This document shows positions 17,521 to 28,404 of a stretch of 64,000 nucleotides of DNA, one piece after another. The translations under genes were made by a program, and so were the position numbers. Under the pieces are notes generated by a model that saw only the letters and a program-made list of their open reading frames with translations, did no database searches and was not told the origin of the DNA. This DNA is from Alkalicella caledoniensis (GTDB lineage: Bacteria; Bacillota; Proteinivoracia; Proteinivoracales; Proteinivoracaceae), in assembly GCF_014467015.1 (NCBI RefSeq), contig NZ_CP058559.1:2170001-2234000 (forward strand). The letters are read 5' to 3'. Each line of letters starts with the position of its first letter. Within the stretch, counting starts at the first letter, position 1.

Positions 17521-17688
17521 ATGATTCGCAACATAGTTTCTTTTATCTTGTTAGTGGGCACGGGAGGATTACTGTTAACTGAGACACTTTTTAGGTTAGA
17601 CAATCCTGCTTTATCAGTCCCCATAGGTATATCGGGAATATTTTTTATTTCGGGAATCTATTATCATATAAGAGGGTTAAAAGGGTAA
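17521..17688 (+). CDS. Small two-helix membrane protein, unknown
   Basis: 55 residues from ATG 17521, three bases after the fdhD stop, ending at TAA 17686-17688. Two hydrophobic segments (IVSFILLVGTGGLLL and VPIGISGIFFISGIYY) and a basic C-terminal tail (HIRGLKG). I do not recognise a family. Its spacing shows it is co-transcribed with fdhD and the two following membrane proteins. It is short enough to be missed by annotation. Confidence 0.65.
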   Translation: MIRNIVSFILLVGTGGLLLTETLFRLDNPALSVPIGISGIFFISGIYYHIRGLKG

Positions 17689-17710
17689 TAAATAGTATGG
17701 GGGTGGTAGT

Positions 17711-18064
17711 ATGATGAAAAATAAAAATCTAAGACTAATTTTAACGGCTGTTTTAGGAACAGTGCTCACATATTTTTTAAGTGTAACATTAGAATTAGGG
17801 CCCATGGTTGCATCGGGCTTAGTAGGCCTTTTGGCATCACTTTTTTTACCAACGGACCTAGCTATAGTTGCATATACCGCAGCCTTTGCTGGAATGTCCG
17901 CAGGTTTTGTATTATTAAACTATTACATGGTATCCCTAACGGGTCTGTTAGTAGGGGTTATCTTTATAATCACTCAGCCAATTTATCAAGGTTTTGGTGG
18001 TAAGCTTGGAACTATTGCAGCCTGCTCGGTCATATTAACTGTTATTATTTCTTCTGTTTTATAA
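17711..18064 (+). CDS. Small integral membrane protein, first of a paralogous pair
   Basis: 117 residues; start ATG 17711 (or 17714) after GGGGGTGG. About four membrane helices. It shares with the next protein the pattern LTYxxxxxLxxGPxxxSxxVxL near the N terminus and the end motif GGKLGTIAA, so the two look like diverged copies. I know no function. The location between fdhD and moeA and the four-helix, glycine-rich build would suit a small transporter subunit or membrane anchor; this is inference only. Confidence 0.7.
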   Translation: MMKNKNLRLILTAVLGTVLTYFLSVTLELGPMVASGLVGLLASLFLPTDLAIVAYTAAFAGMSAGFVLLNYYMVSLTGLLVGVIFIITQPIYQGFGGKLGTIAACSVILTVIISSVL

Positions 18065-18078
18065 AGGGGGGAAGGGAA

Positions 18079-18489
18079 ATGGAACTTTTGTTGATTATTA
18101 CTGTGAGTGTTTTAGCTGGTCTGTTGACATATTATATTAATCATTATTTGGGTAAAGGGCCTGTTTTCGGTTCAGCCATTGTAGTTTTAACAGTAGGACT
18201 TATACTACCTAAAGTGTTCTCAGATGGCTATACCTTAGCTCTTGTGGCAACATGTGCATCCTATGCTGGTATGTCTGCTAAAAATAGGATTACTAATCCC
18301 TTAGAGGTATGTATAAGCTGTGTTTTAGTAGCTCTGATTTTTGTGGGTTCCAGTGAAGCTCTAGTGGGATATGGAGGAAGATTAGGAACCATTGCGGCAA
18401 TTTCAGTAATAACTGTATGGGGAGCAAAAAGCCTTTTTCTTCAGCTTAGGGAAAACAAAAAAAATCAACTAAAAACTAAGAATAGTTAG
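18079..18489 (+). CDS. Small integral membrane protein, second of a paralogous pair
   Basis: 136 residues from ATG 18079 (GGGGGGAAGGG upstream), 14 bases after the first. Four to five hydrophobic segments; matching elements are LLTYYINHYLGKGPVFGSAIV, SYAGMSA (AGMSAG in the partner) and GGRLGTIAA. The C terminus is lysine/asparagine rich and probably cytoplasmic. No family recognised. Two half-size paralogues in tandem suggest an obligate heteromer. Confidence 0.7.
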   Translation: MELLLIITVSVLAGLLTYYINHYLGKGPVFGSAIVVLTVGLILPKVFSDGYTLALVATCASYAGMSAKNRITNPLEVCISCVLVALIFVGSSEALVGYGGRLGTIAAISVITVWGAKSLFLQLRENKKNQLKTKNS

Positions 18490-18499
18490 ACATATCTAA

Positions 18500-18528
18500 T
18501 TGAAAAAAATGTAAAAAAGTAGTATAAT
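18500..18528 (+). promoter_or_regulatory. Promoter of the moeA genes
   Basis: TTGAAA (18500-18505), 17 bases, TATAAT (18523-18528). Confidence 0.7.
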
Positions 18529-18536
18529 TTTAAAAA

Positions 18537-18560
18537 AAGGACTAACTCCAGTTAGTCCTT
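18537..18560 (+). terminator. Hairpin at the start of the moeA transcript (or terminator of the upstream operon)
   Basis: Perfect 11-bp stem AAGGACTAACT (18537-18547) / AGTTAGTCCTT (18550-18560) with only a 2-base formal gap, followed by AATTTG. It lies 8 bases 3' of the -10 box, so it would be the 5' end of the moeA mRNA; the weak T tract makes termination of the fdhD transcript possible but not certain. Confidence 0.6.
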
Positions 18561-18591
18561 AATTTGTATCTAATAAGGAGGGATAATTACG

Positions 18592-19836
18592 GTGGCTTTT
18601 TTATCTGTAAAGTCTGTGGAAGAAGTTGAAAGTCTTGTGGATAGTTTTAACTTAAATCCGGATATTGAAGAAATAGATATTGTAGATTCTGTTAATCTAA
18701 CTTTGGCAGAAGATGTTTATGCGTCAATATCCTTACCACCATATAACAGATCCGCTGTAGACGGATACTGTGTTAAGTGGGAAGATGTTTCTGGAGCTAG
18801 CGAAGCATTACCCATATTCCTAAAAATAACTGAAGACGTGCAAATGGGACAGGCTCCCCTAAACGCCTTAGAGACAGACTGCTGCATGGCTGTTGCCACT
18901 GGTAGTATGTTGCCACCTGAAGCCACAAGTGTAGTCATGGTTGAGCACAGTGAAAGAATCAGTGAAGATGAGGTGGCAATCTATAATAGTGTAGCCAGTT
19001 ACGAAAATATTTTAAAGGAAGGGGAAGATGTTAAAAAAGGGGACTTGTTGATGAAAAAAGATCAGCAAATAACATCTTTTAATATAAATTTGTTAGCAGC
19101 ATTAGGTATAAATAAAATAAAGGTCTATAAAAAGATAGTGGTTGGAATCCTGTCAACAGGAGATGAACTTATTGAGTATAACACTGATAATGAGCTTAAT
19201 TTTGGAAAAATATTCAACAGCAACGGGCCTGGATTGATAGCAGCTGTCAAATCAACGGGAGCCATCCCACGCTACTATGGAATAATAGAAGATGAATTTA
19301 GCATATTAAAAGAGGCATTAGACAAAGCCGTGAAAGAATGTGACATAGTTATCCTTACAGGAGGTACATCTGTAGGAGTTAAAGATTTTGTAACAGCTGC
19401 CATTGAGAGTTTAGGTAAACCAGGTGTTTTGGTCCACGGCATAGCTATTAAACCTGGAAAACCAACTATCATTGGTAAAGTGGATGATGTCCCCATATTT
19501 GGTCTATCTGGTAACCCAGTATCTGCAATGATATGCTTTGACTTATTTGTAAATAGACTACTAACTAAAGTAAAACCAGAAACCATTGTCTGTGCAGTTA
19601 GTAGGAACATACCTTCATCTGGAGGAAGGCAGGATTATATACCAGTAACCCTTACCAAGGTTCAGGATAAAATAATTGCAAGTCCTATCTTTGCAAAATC
19701 TAATTCCATAGGCTCCTTGACTAAAATGGACGGGTTATTAGTTATACCAAAGGATAGTGAGGGTTTAGAAGAAGGAAATCATGGAAAAGTCATTTTATAT
19801 AAAGGTAAGGGGTGGGAAGATGATTTACTTAAGTAA
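18592..19836 (+). CDS. moeA: Molybdopterin molybdenumtransferase MoeA
   Basis: 414 residues from GTG 18592, 7 bases after AAGGAGGGA. MoeA order of motifs is present: LPPYNRSAVDGYCV near residue 45, GDxxxxx in the central domain, LSTGDEL, ILTGGTSVGVKD and KPGKPTIIG, then the C-terminal beta-barrel. MoeA inserts molybdate (or tungstate) into adenylylated molybdopterin. It overlaps the next gene, a second MoeA, by 17 bases. Two MoeA proteins in one operon often mean separate Mo and W insertion (family knowledge; which does which cannot be seen). Confidence 0.93.
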   Translation: MAFLSVKSVEEVESLVDSFNLNPDIEEIDIVDSVNLTLAEDVYASISLPPYNRSAVDGYCVKWEDVSGASEALPIFLKITEDVQMGQAPLNALETDCCMAVATGSMLPPEATSVVMVEHSERISEDEVAIYNSVASYENILKEGEDVKKGDLLMKKDQQITSFNINLLAALGINKIKVYKKIVVGILSTGDELIEYNTDNELNFGKIFNSNGPGLIAAVKSTGAIPRYYGIIEDEFSILKEALDKAVKECDIVILTGGTSVGVKDFVTAAIESLGKPGVLVHGIAIKPGKPTIIGKVDDVPIFGLSGNPVSAMICFDLFVNRLLTKVKPETIVCAVSRNIPSSGGRQDYIPVTLTKVQDKIIASPIFAKSNSIGSLTKMDGLLVIPKDSEGLEEGNHGKVILYKGKGWEDDLLK

Positions 19837-21718
19837 TACTTCCATAGACATGGCTTTAAAAAACTTAAAAGATTCTTTAGATAATTACCGCTTTGGTGCA
19901 AAGGAGACCATTGCTGTCGACACTGCTTTGGGTAGAGTACTTGCTGAGAATGTATTTGCCAATCGCTCCGTACCCCACTACCATAGTTCTGCCATGGATG
20001 GGTATCAGGTTAGGGCTGAAGATACAGTGGACGCAAATGTTGACAATCCGGTGTCCTTAAGCTGGAGTAAAGTGAAGTACGTAGATACAGGTGACCCCAT
20101 ACTACCTGAATATGACTCGGTAATAAAAATAGAAGATATACATAAAAAAGAAGAGGGAATTGAGATCTTGTCTGCAGCTACTAAATGGCAGCACATACGC
20201 CCAATTGGTGAAGATGTAACAGCCCATGATTTATTGTTAACCATTGGAAGGAAGCTAAAACCCATGGATATAGCTGCCCTTATCGCCAGTGGAATTAGAC
20301 ACATTGACGTTTTCAAAATACCAAAGGTGGCTATCCTACCTACAGGGGATGAAATAGTTCCCTATGATAAAGAACCTCAAGTAGGAGAAATTGTAGATAG
20401 CAATTCACACCTTTTTTATGGAATGGTGAAAGAATGGGGTGGAGAACCAGAAGTTTATCCCATTACTCCTGATAATTTTGACAAAATTAAAGAAGTGGTA
20501 AGTAAAGCTGTGGCAAATAGCGATATGGTTTTGATAAATGCAGGGTCATCTGCAGGCAGTGAAGACTTTACCTCGCAGGTTGTGGAAAATTTAGGGGAAG
20601 TAATTCATCACGGTATAGCTGTTAGGCCTGGGAAACCAACTATACTTGGGAATATAGGTGGTAAACCAGTAATAGGTGTTCCAGGGTACCCTGTCTCAGG
20701 CTACGTAGTCATGGATGTCATAGTAAAGGATGTCTTTTACCATCTAAATGGTCAAGTAACACCAAGTAGAAAGAAAATTGAAGCTAAACTTACTAAGCCT
20801 GTTGTCTCTGACTTGAAGTACCAGGAGTATGTTAGGGTAAAGGTTGGTAAAATAAATGGGCAATTCATTGTAAGCCCAATGTCTAGGGGTTCAGCCCTGA
20901 TGTCTACTGTAGTTCAAGGTGACGGATTTTTAGTAATACCCCAAAGTTCCGAGGGGTATAAAGCTGGAGAAACAGTCCAAGTGGAGGTTTTTGAAGAGAA
21001 AAATTATGATAATACATTAGTTAGCATCGGAAGCCATGATATGGCATTGGATATCCTAGCAACTTATCTAGCACCACAATTAGGGATAAGCTCTGCCCAT
21101 GTGGGGAGCCTCGGTGGTATAATGGCCCTTAAAAAAGGCGAGGCTCACTTTGCAGGAATTCATCTTTTAGACCCACAATCAGGTACTTACAACATACCAT
21201 ATATAAAAAAGTACCTAAAAGGAACAAAGATAGTGCTTATGAACTTGGTAAAAAGAACCCAAGGGCTTATGGTTCAAAAGGGTAATCCTAAAAATATAAA
21301 AGCTATTGGTGACTTACCTGGTTTGTCCTTGGCAAATAGGCAAAAAGGGGCAGGAACAAGGGTGCTCTTAGACTATCTATTAGAACAAGCAGGTGTTTCA
21401 CCTGCTTCCATCCAAGGCTATAACAAAGAATATTTCACACATCTTGCAGTAGCTGCGGAAGTGAAAAGCAAAAGGGCAGATGCAGGCGTGGGCATTTATG
21501 CAGCAGCAAAAGCAATGGATTTAGATTTCATTCCCCTTTACGAAGAAAACTATGACTTACTTTTAAGTGAAGAATTTTACTTATCACCTAAATTTAAAGA
21601 ATTACAGAATGTACTTACAAAAACTGATTTTAAGACGGAAGTTGAGGCATTAGGTGGTTATAATTTAGAAGAATGTGGGAATATTATATCCCTAGAGGAA
21701 AATAATTCTAAAATATAA
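19820..21718 (+). CDS. MoeA fused to a periplasmic-binding-protein-like domain
   Basis: Start ATG 19820 (GGGGTGGGAAG upstream) fits better than the in-frame codon at 19781 inside moeA. 632 residues. Residues 1 to about 400 form a MoeA unit (VPHYHSSAMDGYQV, LPTGDEI, NAGSSAGSEDF, VRPGKPTILG). From about residue 410 (IGSHDMALDIL) a PBP-like domain of the molybdate-sensor type follows, with GSLGGIMAL, HFAGIHLLDPQSG and ANRQKGAGTR. Such fusions are known in Clostridia and archaea and may sense or hold the oxyanion during insertion. Role inferred. Confidence 0.88.
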   Translation: MIYLSNTSIDMALKNLKDSLDNYRFGAKETIAVDTALGRVLAENVFANRSVPHYHSSAMDGYQVRAEDTVDANVDNPVSLSWSKVKYVDTGDPILPEYDSVIKIEDIHKKEEGIEILSAATKWQHIRPIGEDVTAHDLLLTIGRKLKPMDIAALIASGIRHIDVFKIPKVAILPTGDEIVPYDKEPQVGEIVDSNSHLFYGMVKEWGGEPEVYPITPDNFDKIKEVVSKAVANSDMVLINAGSSAGSEDFTSQVVENLGEVIHHGIAVRPGKPTILGNIGGKPVIGVPGYPVSGYVVMDVIVKDVFYHLNGQVTPSRKKIEAKLTKPVVSDLKYQEYVRVKVGKINGQFIVSPMSRGSALMSTVVQGDGFLVIPQSSEGYKAGETVQVEVFEEKNYDNTLVSIGSHDMALDILATYLAPQLGISSAHVGSLGGIMALKKGEAHFAGIHLLDPQSGTYNIPYIKKYLKGTKIVLMNLVKRTQGLMVQKGNPKNIKAIGDLPGLSLANRQKGAGTRVLLDYLLEQAGVSPASIQGYNKEYFTHLAVAAEVKSKRADAGVGIYAAAKAMDLDFIPLYEENYDLLLSEEFYLSPKFKELQNVLTKTDFKTEVEALGGYNLEECGNIISLEENNSKI

Positions 21719-21750
21719 GTACAATTTTGGAAAAAAAATTACTAAAATCC

Positions 21751-21779
21751 TTGATTTTTAGTGAAAAATTCGCTAAAAT
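21751..21779 (+). promoter_or_regulatory. groESL promoter
   Basis: TTGATT (21751-21756), 17 bases, TAAAAT (21774-21779), directly upstream of CIRCE. Confidence 0.7.
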
Positions 21780-21790
21780 ATGGATTAGAA

Positions 21791-21817
21791 TTAGCACTCA
21801 TTAAACACGAGTGCTAA
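21791..21817. promoter_or_regulatory. CIRCE operator (HrcA binding site)
   Basis: TTAGCACTC (21791-21799), 9-base spacer, GAGTGCTAA (21809-21817): a perfect match to the consensus. It covers the expected transcription start, so HrcA would repress groESL without heat stress. hrcA is not in the window. Confidence 0.98.
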
Positions 21818-21850
21818 CAAAAACAAAAATTTTTAAGGAGGGGTACATAA

Positions 21851-23781
<1,931 letters not shown>

Positions 23782-23796
23782 TAGCTTCAAAATTCG

Positions 23797-23824
23797 AGAG
23801 CTGTCCTTAGGGGCAGCTCTTTTG
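23797..23824 (+). terminator. groESL terminator
   Basis: AGAGCTGTCC (23797-23806) / GGGCAGCTCT (23811-23820), loop TTAG, then TTTTG. Confidence 0.9.
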
Positions 23825-23861
23825 TTGTAAAAAATTGATTCTAAAATTAATAAAAAACTTT

Positions 23862-23887
23862 TGTAACTTTTTTGCTTTTGTATCGTC
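23862..23887 (+). promoter_or_regulatory. Possible ECF-sigma-type promoter
   Basis: TGTAAC (23862-23867), 16 bases, CGTC (23884-23887) resembles promoters of SigX/SigV-like extracytoplasmic-function sigma factors. It lies about 240 bases ahead of the moxR-like operon. The rest of the 344-base gap (23782-24125) shows no gene. Confidence 0.4.
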
Positions 23888-24125
23888 TATATGTGTAGGC
23901 AGTGAGAATACTTTACATCCAGTGATGATTTTTGAGATCCCCTCACATAATATTCCTTTGTACAAAACGCTCTTTCACTACATATAAACATAAGGGAAGC
24001 AGACGGTAAATGATGAGGTTGTGACAAAAAGAATGTTGGGTAGAGTGAAAATTTAGTTTATGGTGAATTGTTAGAACTTGTGATATTATGATTTTAACTA
24101 TACATAAAATTGGAGGGTTATTTTA

Positions 24126-25073
24126 ATGGGGAATTTGACAAATGAGAATATAAGCAGTCTTAGAAAAGGACTTAGTAATGTATTACTAGATAAAGGTGAA
24201 ACAGTTGATGATGTTTTAGTTGCCCTATTGGCTAAAGGACATGTACTTCTAGAAGATGTACCAGGTGTGGGTAAGACAGTTCTTGTAAAAGGTTTAGCAA
24301 AACTATTGGGAATTAAATTCAAGAGAATCCAGTTTACTCCAGATCTTTTACCCTCTGATGTTACGGGGATATCTATCTATAATCAAAAAATAGGGGACTT
24401 TGAGTATAAACCAGGTCCTATCATGGCCAACATTATTCTTGCGGATGAAATAAATAGAACATCTCCTAAAACACAGTCCAGCCTTTTAGAGGCCATGGAG
24501 GAAAGTCAGGTAACCATAGATGGCGAAACATATAGCTTGCCAGAACCATTTTTAGTATTTGCAACACAAAACCCTATAGAATACGAAGGGACATATTCTC
24601 TTCCCGAAGCACAACTAGATAGGTTTCTTATGAAATGTAATATAGGTTACCCAAGCTTTGATGGTGAGAGGGATATAGTTCTATCGCAAATTGATGGTGT
24701 TCATCCCTTGGAGAAACTTGAACCCTCTGTAAATATGGAAGGATTAAAAGAACTGCAACAAGAGGTAACGAAGGTAAGAGTTAGTCAACCACTATTGGAT
24801 TATATTATAGAAATAATAAGAGCAACCAGAATACACCCCGCTGTCCAACTTGGAAGTAGTCCCAGGGGAGCTCTTGCTTTAACTAAAGCAGCAAAGGCTA
24901 AGGCCTTTTTAGAAGGTAGAGATTACATAATACCCGATGACGTAAAGGACATTGGTCTTAAAGTATTAAGTCATAGAATAATTATCAAACCAGAAGAAGT
25001 AATTCAAGGAATCACCAATGAAGATGTTATAAAAGAGGTATTTGGTCAAGTAGAAGTCCCAGTTGGGAAGTAA
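24126..25073 (+). CDS. MoxR-family AAA+ ATPase
   Basis: 315 residues from ATG 24126 (TTGGAGGG upstream). Walker A VPGVGKTVL, Walker B ILADEINRTSPKTQ, sensor ATQNPIEYEGTYSLPEAQLDRF and a C-terminal lid with SSPRGALAL are typical of the MoxR branch. These ATPases act as chaperones for partner proteins and are nearly always followed by DUF58 and transglutaminase-like genes, as here. The partner or substrate in this organism is not known. Confidence 0.93.
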   Translation: MGNLTNENISSLRKGLSNVLLDKGETVDDVLVALLAKGHVLLEDVPGVGKTVLVKGLAKLLGIKFKRIQFTPDLLPSDVTGISIYNQKIGDFEYKPGPIMANIILADEINRTSPKTQSSLLEAMEESQVTIDGETYSLPEPFLVFATQNPIEYEGTYSLPEAQLDRFLMKCNIGYPSFDGERDIVLSQIDGVHPLEKLEPSVNMEGLKELQQEVTKVRVSQPLLDYIIEIIRATRIHPAVQLGSSPRGALALTKAAKAKAFLEGRDYIIPDDVKDIGLKVLSHRIIIKPEEVIQGITNEDVIKEVFGQVEVPVGK

Positions 25074-25082
25074 GGTGAAATT

Positions 25083-26276
25083 ATGGGTATAAAATTTAGA
25101 AAAGAGATATATGTCCTATTAGCTCTGGTGATAGCTACATTTGTGTGGAGAGGCTTTATGGATGATCAGAGAATTTCTGGTCTTATTTGGCTTGGAATCA
25201 CCATGACCTTACTACCTACCATAACGGTCATTAGGGGGTGGAAGGGCATATCCATAAATAGACAGCTCCCCCGGGAGAGAATTTTTGCGGGAGAGGATGT
25301 AAAGATCCTAGTAAATCTTGAGAACTTTTTTTATGTACCTTTTTTCTGGGTAAGATTTAGTGATAAGTTACCAATATCTTATATTTATAAGCAAAAGCAA
25401 GAGAATCAAGTTCATGGCAATGTACATTTTCTAACCCAAAAAGGTAAAAATCATAGCTATACCCTTTATGATGTGCCAAGGGGGAATCTAAGCTGGAATT
25501 ACTTTAGTTTATTTCGTACAGACTTGTTTGGATTTGTTGAAGTGTCCAAAGACGTAGATTGTAGAAGTCAACTATTGATATATCCCCGCTATGTAGATGT
25601 TTCTTCTAGCCACCTTTATAACCAGTATGATGAGAACAATGGTGTTAGTAAGTTGTATAAAGGAAATGACTATTCTCAAATAAGTGGGGTAAGAGAATAT
25701 CAAAGGGGTGACAAATTAAGCCTTATTCACTGGAAAGTAAGTGCTAGAAAAAATAACCTTATGTCAAAGGAATTTTACCCACTTTTGAACCAAGAAACCC
25801 ATATAGTGTTGGACTGCCACAAGAGTAACTACCCTGATGAGTACAATGACAACTTTGAACTGGCTGTTTCGGTAGCTGCTAGCTTAGTGAATAGCTTGGG
25901 AAAAGTGCACAAAGGTATAGCACTACTGTTTAATAATAAAAACAAAGATGCAGTTATCTTTAAAAGTAAAGAGTACTTTATAAACGATGCAATGAAGAGA
26001 TTAGCCTTGGTTCAGCCCAGTGGTGATATGCCCCTGGAAAGATTTATAAGCCAAAACTATTTAAATCAAAACAGCGGTGTGAGTTTGCTAATTGTTACAA
26101 ATAAGTTAAGTGATTCTTTAATAAGAAGGATGTTACTGGGATCTAGGAATATTAAGTACACTGTTTATTACGTAGGTGAGGATCTAAACTCTAACAATAA
26201 ATACAGTTTTATTAAACCAATTAAGGAACTAGATGACTTGAAAAATCCAAAGGTTAGGAGTGTGGCCAATGGATAA
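25083..26276 (+). CDS. DUF58 domain membrane protein
   Basis: 397 residues. Two N-terminal membrane helices (residues about 9-25 and 35-55) and the DUF58 core GVREYQRGDKLSLIHWKVSARKN near residue 200, followed by a von Willebrand A-like fold (HIVLDCHKSNY). In MoxR operons this protein is the usual ATPase partner; the domain may bind metals through its MIDAS-like site. It starts nine bases after moxR and overlaps the next gene. Confidence 0.88.
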   Translation: MGIKFRKEIYVLLALVIATFVWRGFMDDQRISGLIWLGITMTLLPTITVIRGWKGISINRQLPRERIFAGEDVKILVNLENFFYVPFFWVRFSDKLPISYIYKQKQENQVHGNVHFLTQKGKNHSYTLYDVPRGNLSWNYFSLFRTDLFGFVEVSKDVDCRSQLLIYPRYVDVSSSHLYNQYDENNGVSKLYKGNDYSQISGVREYQRGDKLSLIHWKVSARKNNLMSKEFYPLLNQETHIVLDCHKSNYPDEYNDNFELAVSVAASLVNSLGKVHKGIALLFNNKNKDAVIFKSKEYFINDAMKRLALVQPSGDMPLERFISQNYLNQNSGVSLLIVTNKLSDSLIRRMLLGSRNIKYTVYYVGEDLNSNNKYSFIKPIKELDDLKNPKVRSVANG

Positions 26277-28404
26277 AAAAGCTAGATTGAGCATGGGCCT
26301 TTTGAATTGGCTATGGTACCTTGTTTTTCTTCTGGGTATAAATGGTTATGTAAATTCAAGGGGAGGAATTGTTGTTGTTGTAATTGTTGGTATTGTATTT
26401 AAAAGCATTGAATATTTCTTCAGTGATTCCAAACTGAGCGTATTTGTAAAGGTAGTCACTATTTTAGCCATCATTTTTAGGGCGGGAAACTATATAAACT
26501 TTTTTAGCCCCATGTGGGTATACGACATTGGCCTTACAATAGGCAATGAAATTAACTATATGTATTTTGGAAGGCTTGAAATGATCCAAGTGGTTCCTGT
26601 TGTTTTTAACATACTGTTCTTTATAATATTTAAAGAAATCGTTATTGCTAAAAGGGCATCCAGTAGTTTTATTTTGTTAATTACCTTTTTAGGAGGAGCT
26701 CTTTTGCTCTTTTTGGCCATTTGGGCCGAAGCTGTATTTTCCCTGACAGCATTCTTGTTTGTGCTAGGGGGAATAATTAAGTTATTTTTTAATAACATGA
26801 ATATAAGCAGACTAAAACCAACATCTAACACCTTTACCACATCGGTTTTAGCATCACTAGTTATAGGCCTTCTTATAATTTGGAATTTAAATTTGCCAGT
26901 GGTTTTTGCTGAGGAATTTGAATGGCTTAAAACCCAAATCGAAGGGGGGTATACTTCTATTGAAACTGGCAGCTCTAATAATAAAGGCATAAGACAAACA
27001 GGATATAGCTCCAACGATAATAGACTGGGGGGATCAGTGGAGTATAGTAGGAGACCTGTTCTTACAGTAAAAACAGAACAACCAATTTATCTGCGTGGAG
27101 AAACAAAGTATATATATACAGGACTTGGCTGGACTGATGATATTATTTCTAAGGATAATGTCTCTGTAGGTGAAATCCCTTTTGTAGAATTTCCACAAGT
27201 TGAATATCAGACAATCCAATTGAGTGTAGAAATCCTAAATGGAACATATCCCGTTATTTTTTCAGGATTAAATACAACGGAATTGAAGATTTCTAGGGGG
27301 ACATCTGAAATTACTAGTATTCAATTAGTAAACGGTAATGACTTATACACTGATTTTCGGATGCGCCCTAATGATAGTTATCAGGTTACTATTCAAAGGC
27401 CATCTTACTCCCAAGATGTTTTACTTTCCAGTGGAAGTTACCCCGAGGAATTTCCCTTTGATCTATACACTGATTTGCCTGAAGACCTTCCCTTTAGTGT
27501 AAGGGAAATAGCTATGGATTTAACAGACGGCATGGGAAGTAATTATGAAAAAGCAGTTGCAATAAGGGATTACTTGAGGGGTAGCCAATTTACTTATAGT
27601 TTAGATGTGGATTATCCCCCTGGCGGTATGGACTTTGTTGAACACTTTTTAGCAACAAAGGAAGGGTACTGTGTACACTATTCCACTGCATTTGTGGTGA
27701 TGGCTAGAGCTGTGGACATACCTGCAAGATGGGTAAAAGGCTTTACTCAAGGAGATATTAGTGAAACAGGTGTATACACAGTCTATGACAAAGATGCCCA
27801 TGCATGGGCAGAGATATATATACCAAATGCAGGCTGGGTGGCTTTTGAGCCCACTAAAGGCTTTAGAGCTCCACAGGCTAGCCAAGGAACTAACCAAAGC
27901 CCAATAGACCCAGATGGGGATGTAGAAGACCCAGCCACTCCAATCCAGGAAACACCAAATGAAAATGTACCTGGAGACACTGCAACAGAATCTAAAACCT
28001 TTGACTTAAAAACATTGATGGTGGTTTTTGCGGGTTCTATATTATTACTTTTTGTTTCAGTTATATGGAAAGTCCAAAAAAATACAAAAAGTAGGTTGAC
28101 AGCTAACGATAAAGTGATAATATTATATAATAAAGTTATAGGAAAACTTAAAATATTAGGAGCTCCTAAAAAAAACAGTGAAACACCTAGAGAATTTATT
28201 ACAAGATCTGGGGAACTTGGTTGGATTCCAAAAGAGTTACTAAATAAAACCACACAACTTTTAGAACGAGCCTTTTATGGAGAAAATATTGTAAAATCAG
28301 AAGAAGTAGAAATAGTGGATAAGGAAAATAGAAAAACAAACACCATCTACCTAGGTGTAAAGAAGACCCTTAACCATTTGAAATTAGGGAGGTTGAGTAA
28401 ATGA
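26269..28404 (+). CDS. Multi-pass membrane protein with transglutaminase-like domain
   Basis: I take ATG 26269, 8 bases after AGGAG; an in-frame GTG at 26260 is too close to that site. About 711 residues. Five or six N-terminal membrane helices (to about residue 215), an extracellular part with the transglutaminase triad Cys in KEGYCVHYSTAF, His in DAHAWAEIY and Asp/Glu-type third residue near WVAFEPT, then a Pro/Thr/Glu-rich linker, one more membrane helix (LMVVFAGSILLLFVSVIW) and a cytoplasmic DUF4129-like tail. Probably a wall-facing cysteine protease or cross-linking enzyme working with the MoxR/DUF58 pair; substrate unknown. Confidence 0.88.
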   Translation: MDKKARLSMGLLNWLWYLVFLLGINGYVNSRGGIVVVVIVGIVFKSIEYFFSDSKLSVFVKVVTILAIIFRAGNYINFFSPMWVYDIGLTIGNEINYMYFGRLEMIQVVPVVFNILFFIIFKEIVIAKRASSSFILLITFLGGALLLFLAIWAEAVFSLTAFLFVLGGIIKLFFNNMNISRLKPTSNTFTTSVLASLVIGLLIIWNLNLPVVFAEEFEWLKTQIEGGYTSIETGSSNNKGIRQTGYSSNDNRLGGSVEYSRRPVLTVKTEQPIYLRGETKYIYTGLGWTDDIISKDNVSVGEIPFVEFPQVEYQTIQLSVEILNGTYPVIFSGLNTTELKISRGTSEITSIQLVNGNDLYTDFRMRPNDSYQVTIQRPSYSQDVLLSSGSYPEEFPFDLYTDLPEDLPFSVREIAMDLTDGMGSNYEKAVAIRDYLRGSQFTYSLDVDYPPGGMDFVEHFLATKEGYCVHYSTAFVVMARAVDIPARWVKGFTQGDISETGVYTVYDKDAHAWAEIYIPNAGWVAFEPTKGFRAPQASQGTNQSPIDPDGDVEDPATPIQETPNENVPGDTATESKTFDLKTLMVVFAGSILLLFVSVIWKVQKNTKSRLTANDKVIILYNKVIGKLKILGAPKKNSETPREFITRSGELGWIPKELLNKTTQLLERAFYGENIVKSEEVEIVDKENRKTNTIYLGVKKTLNHLKLGRLSK

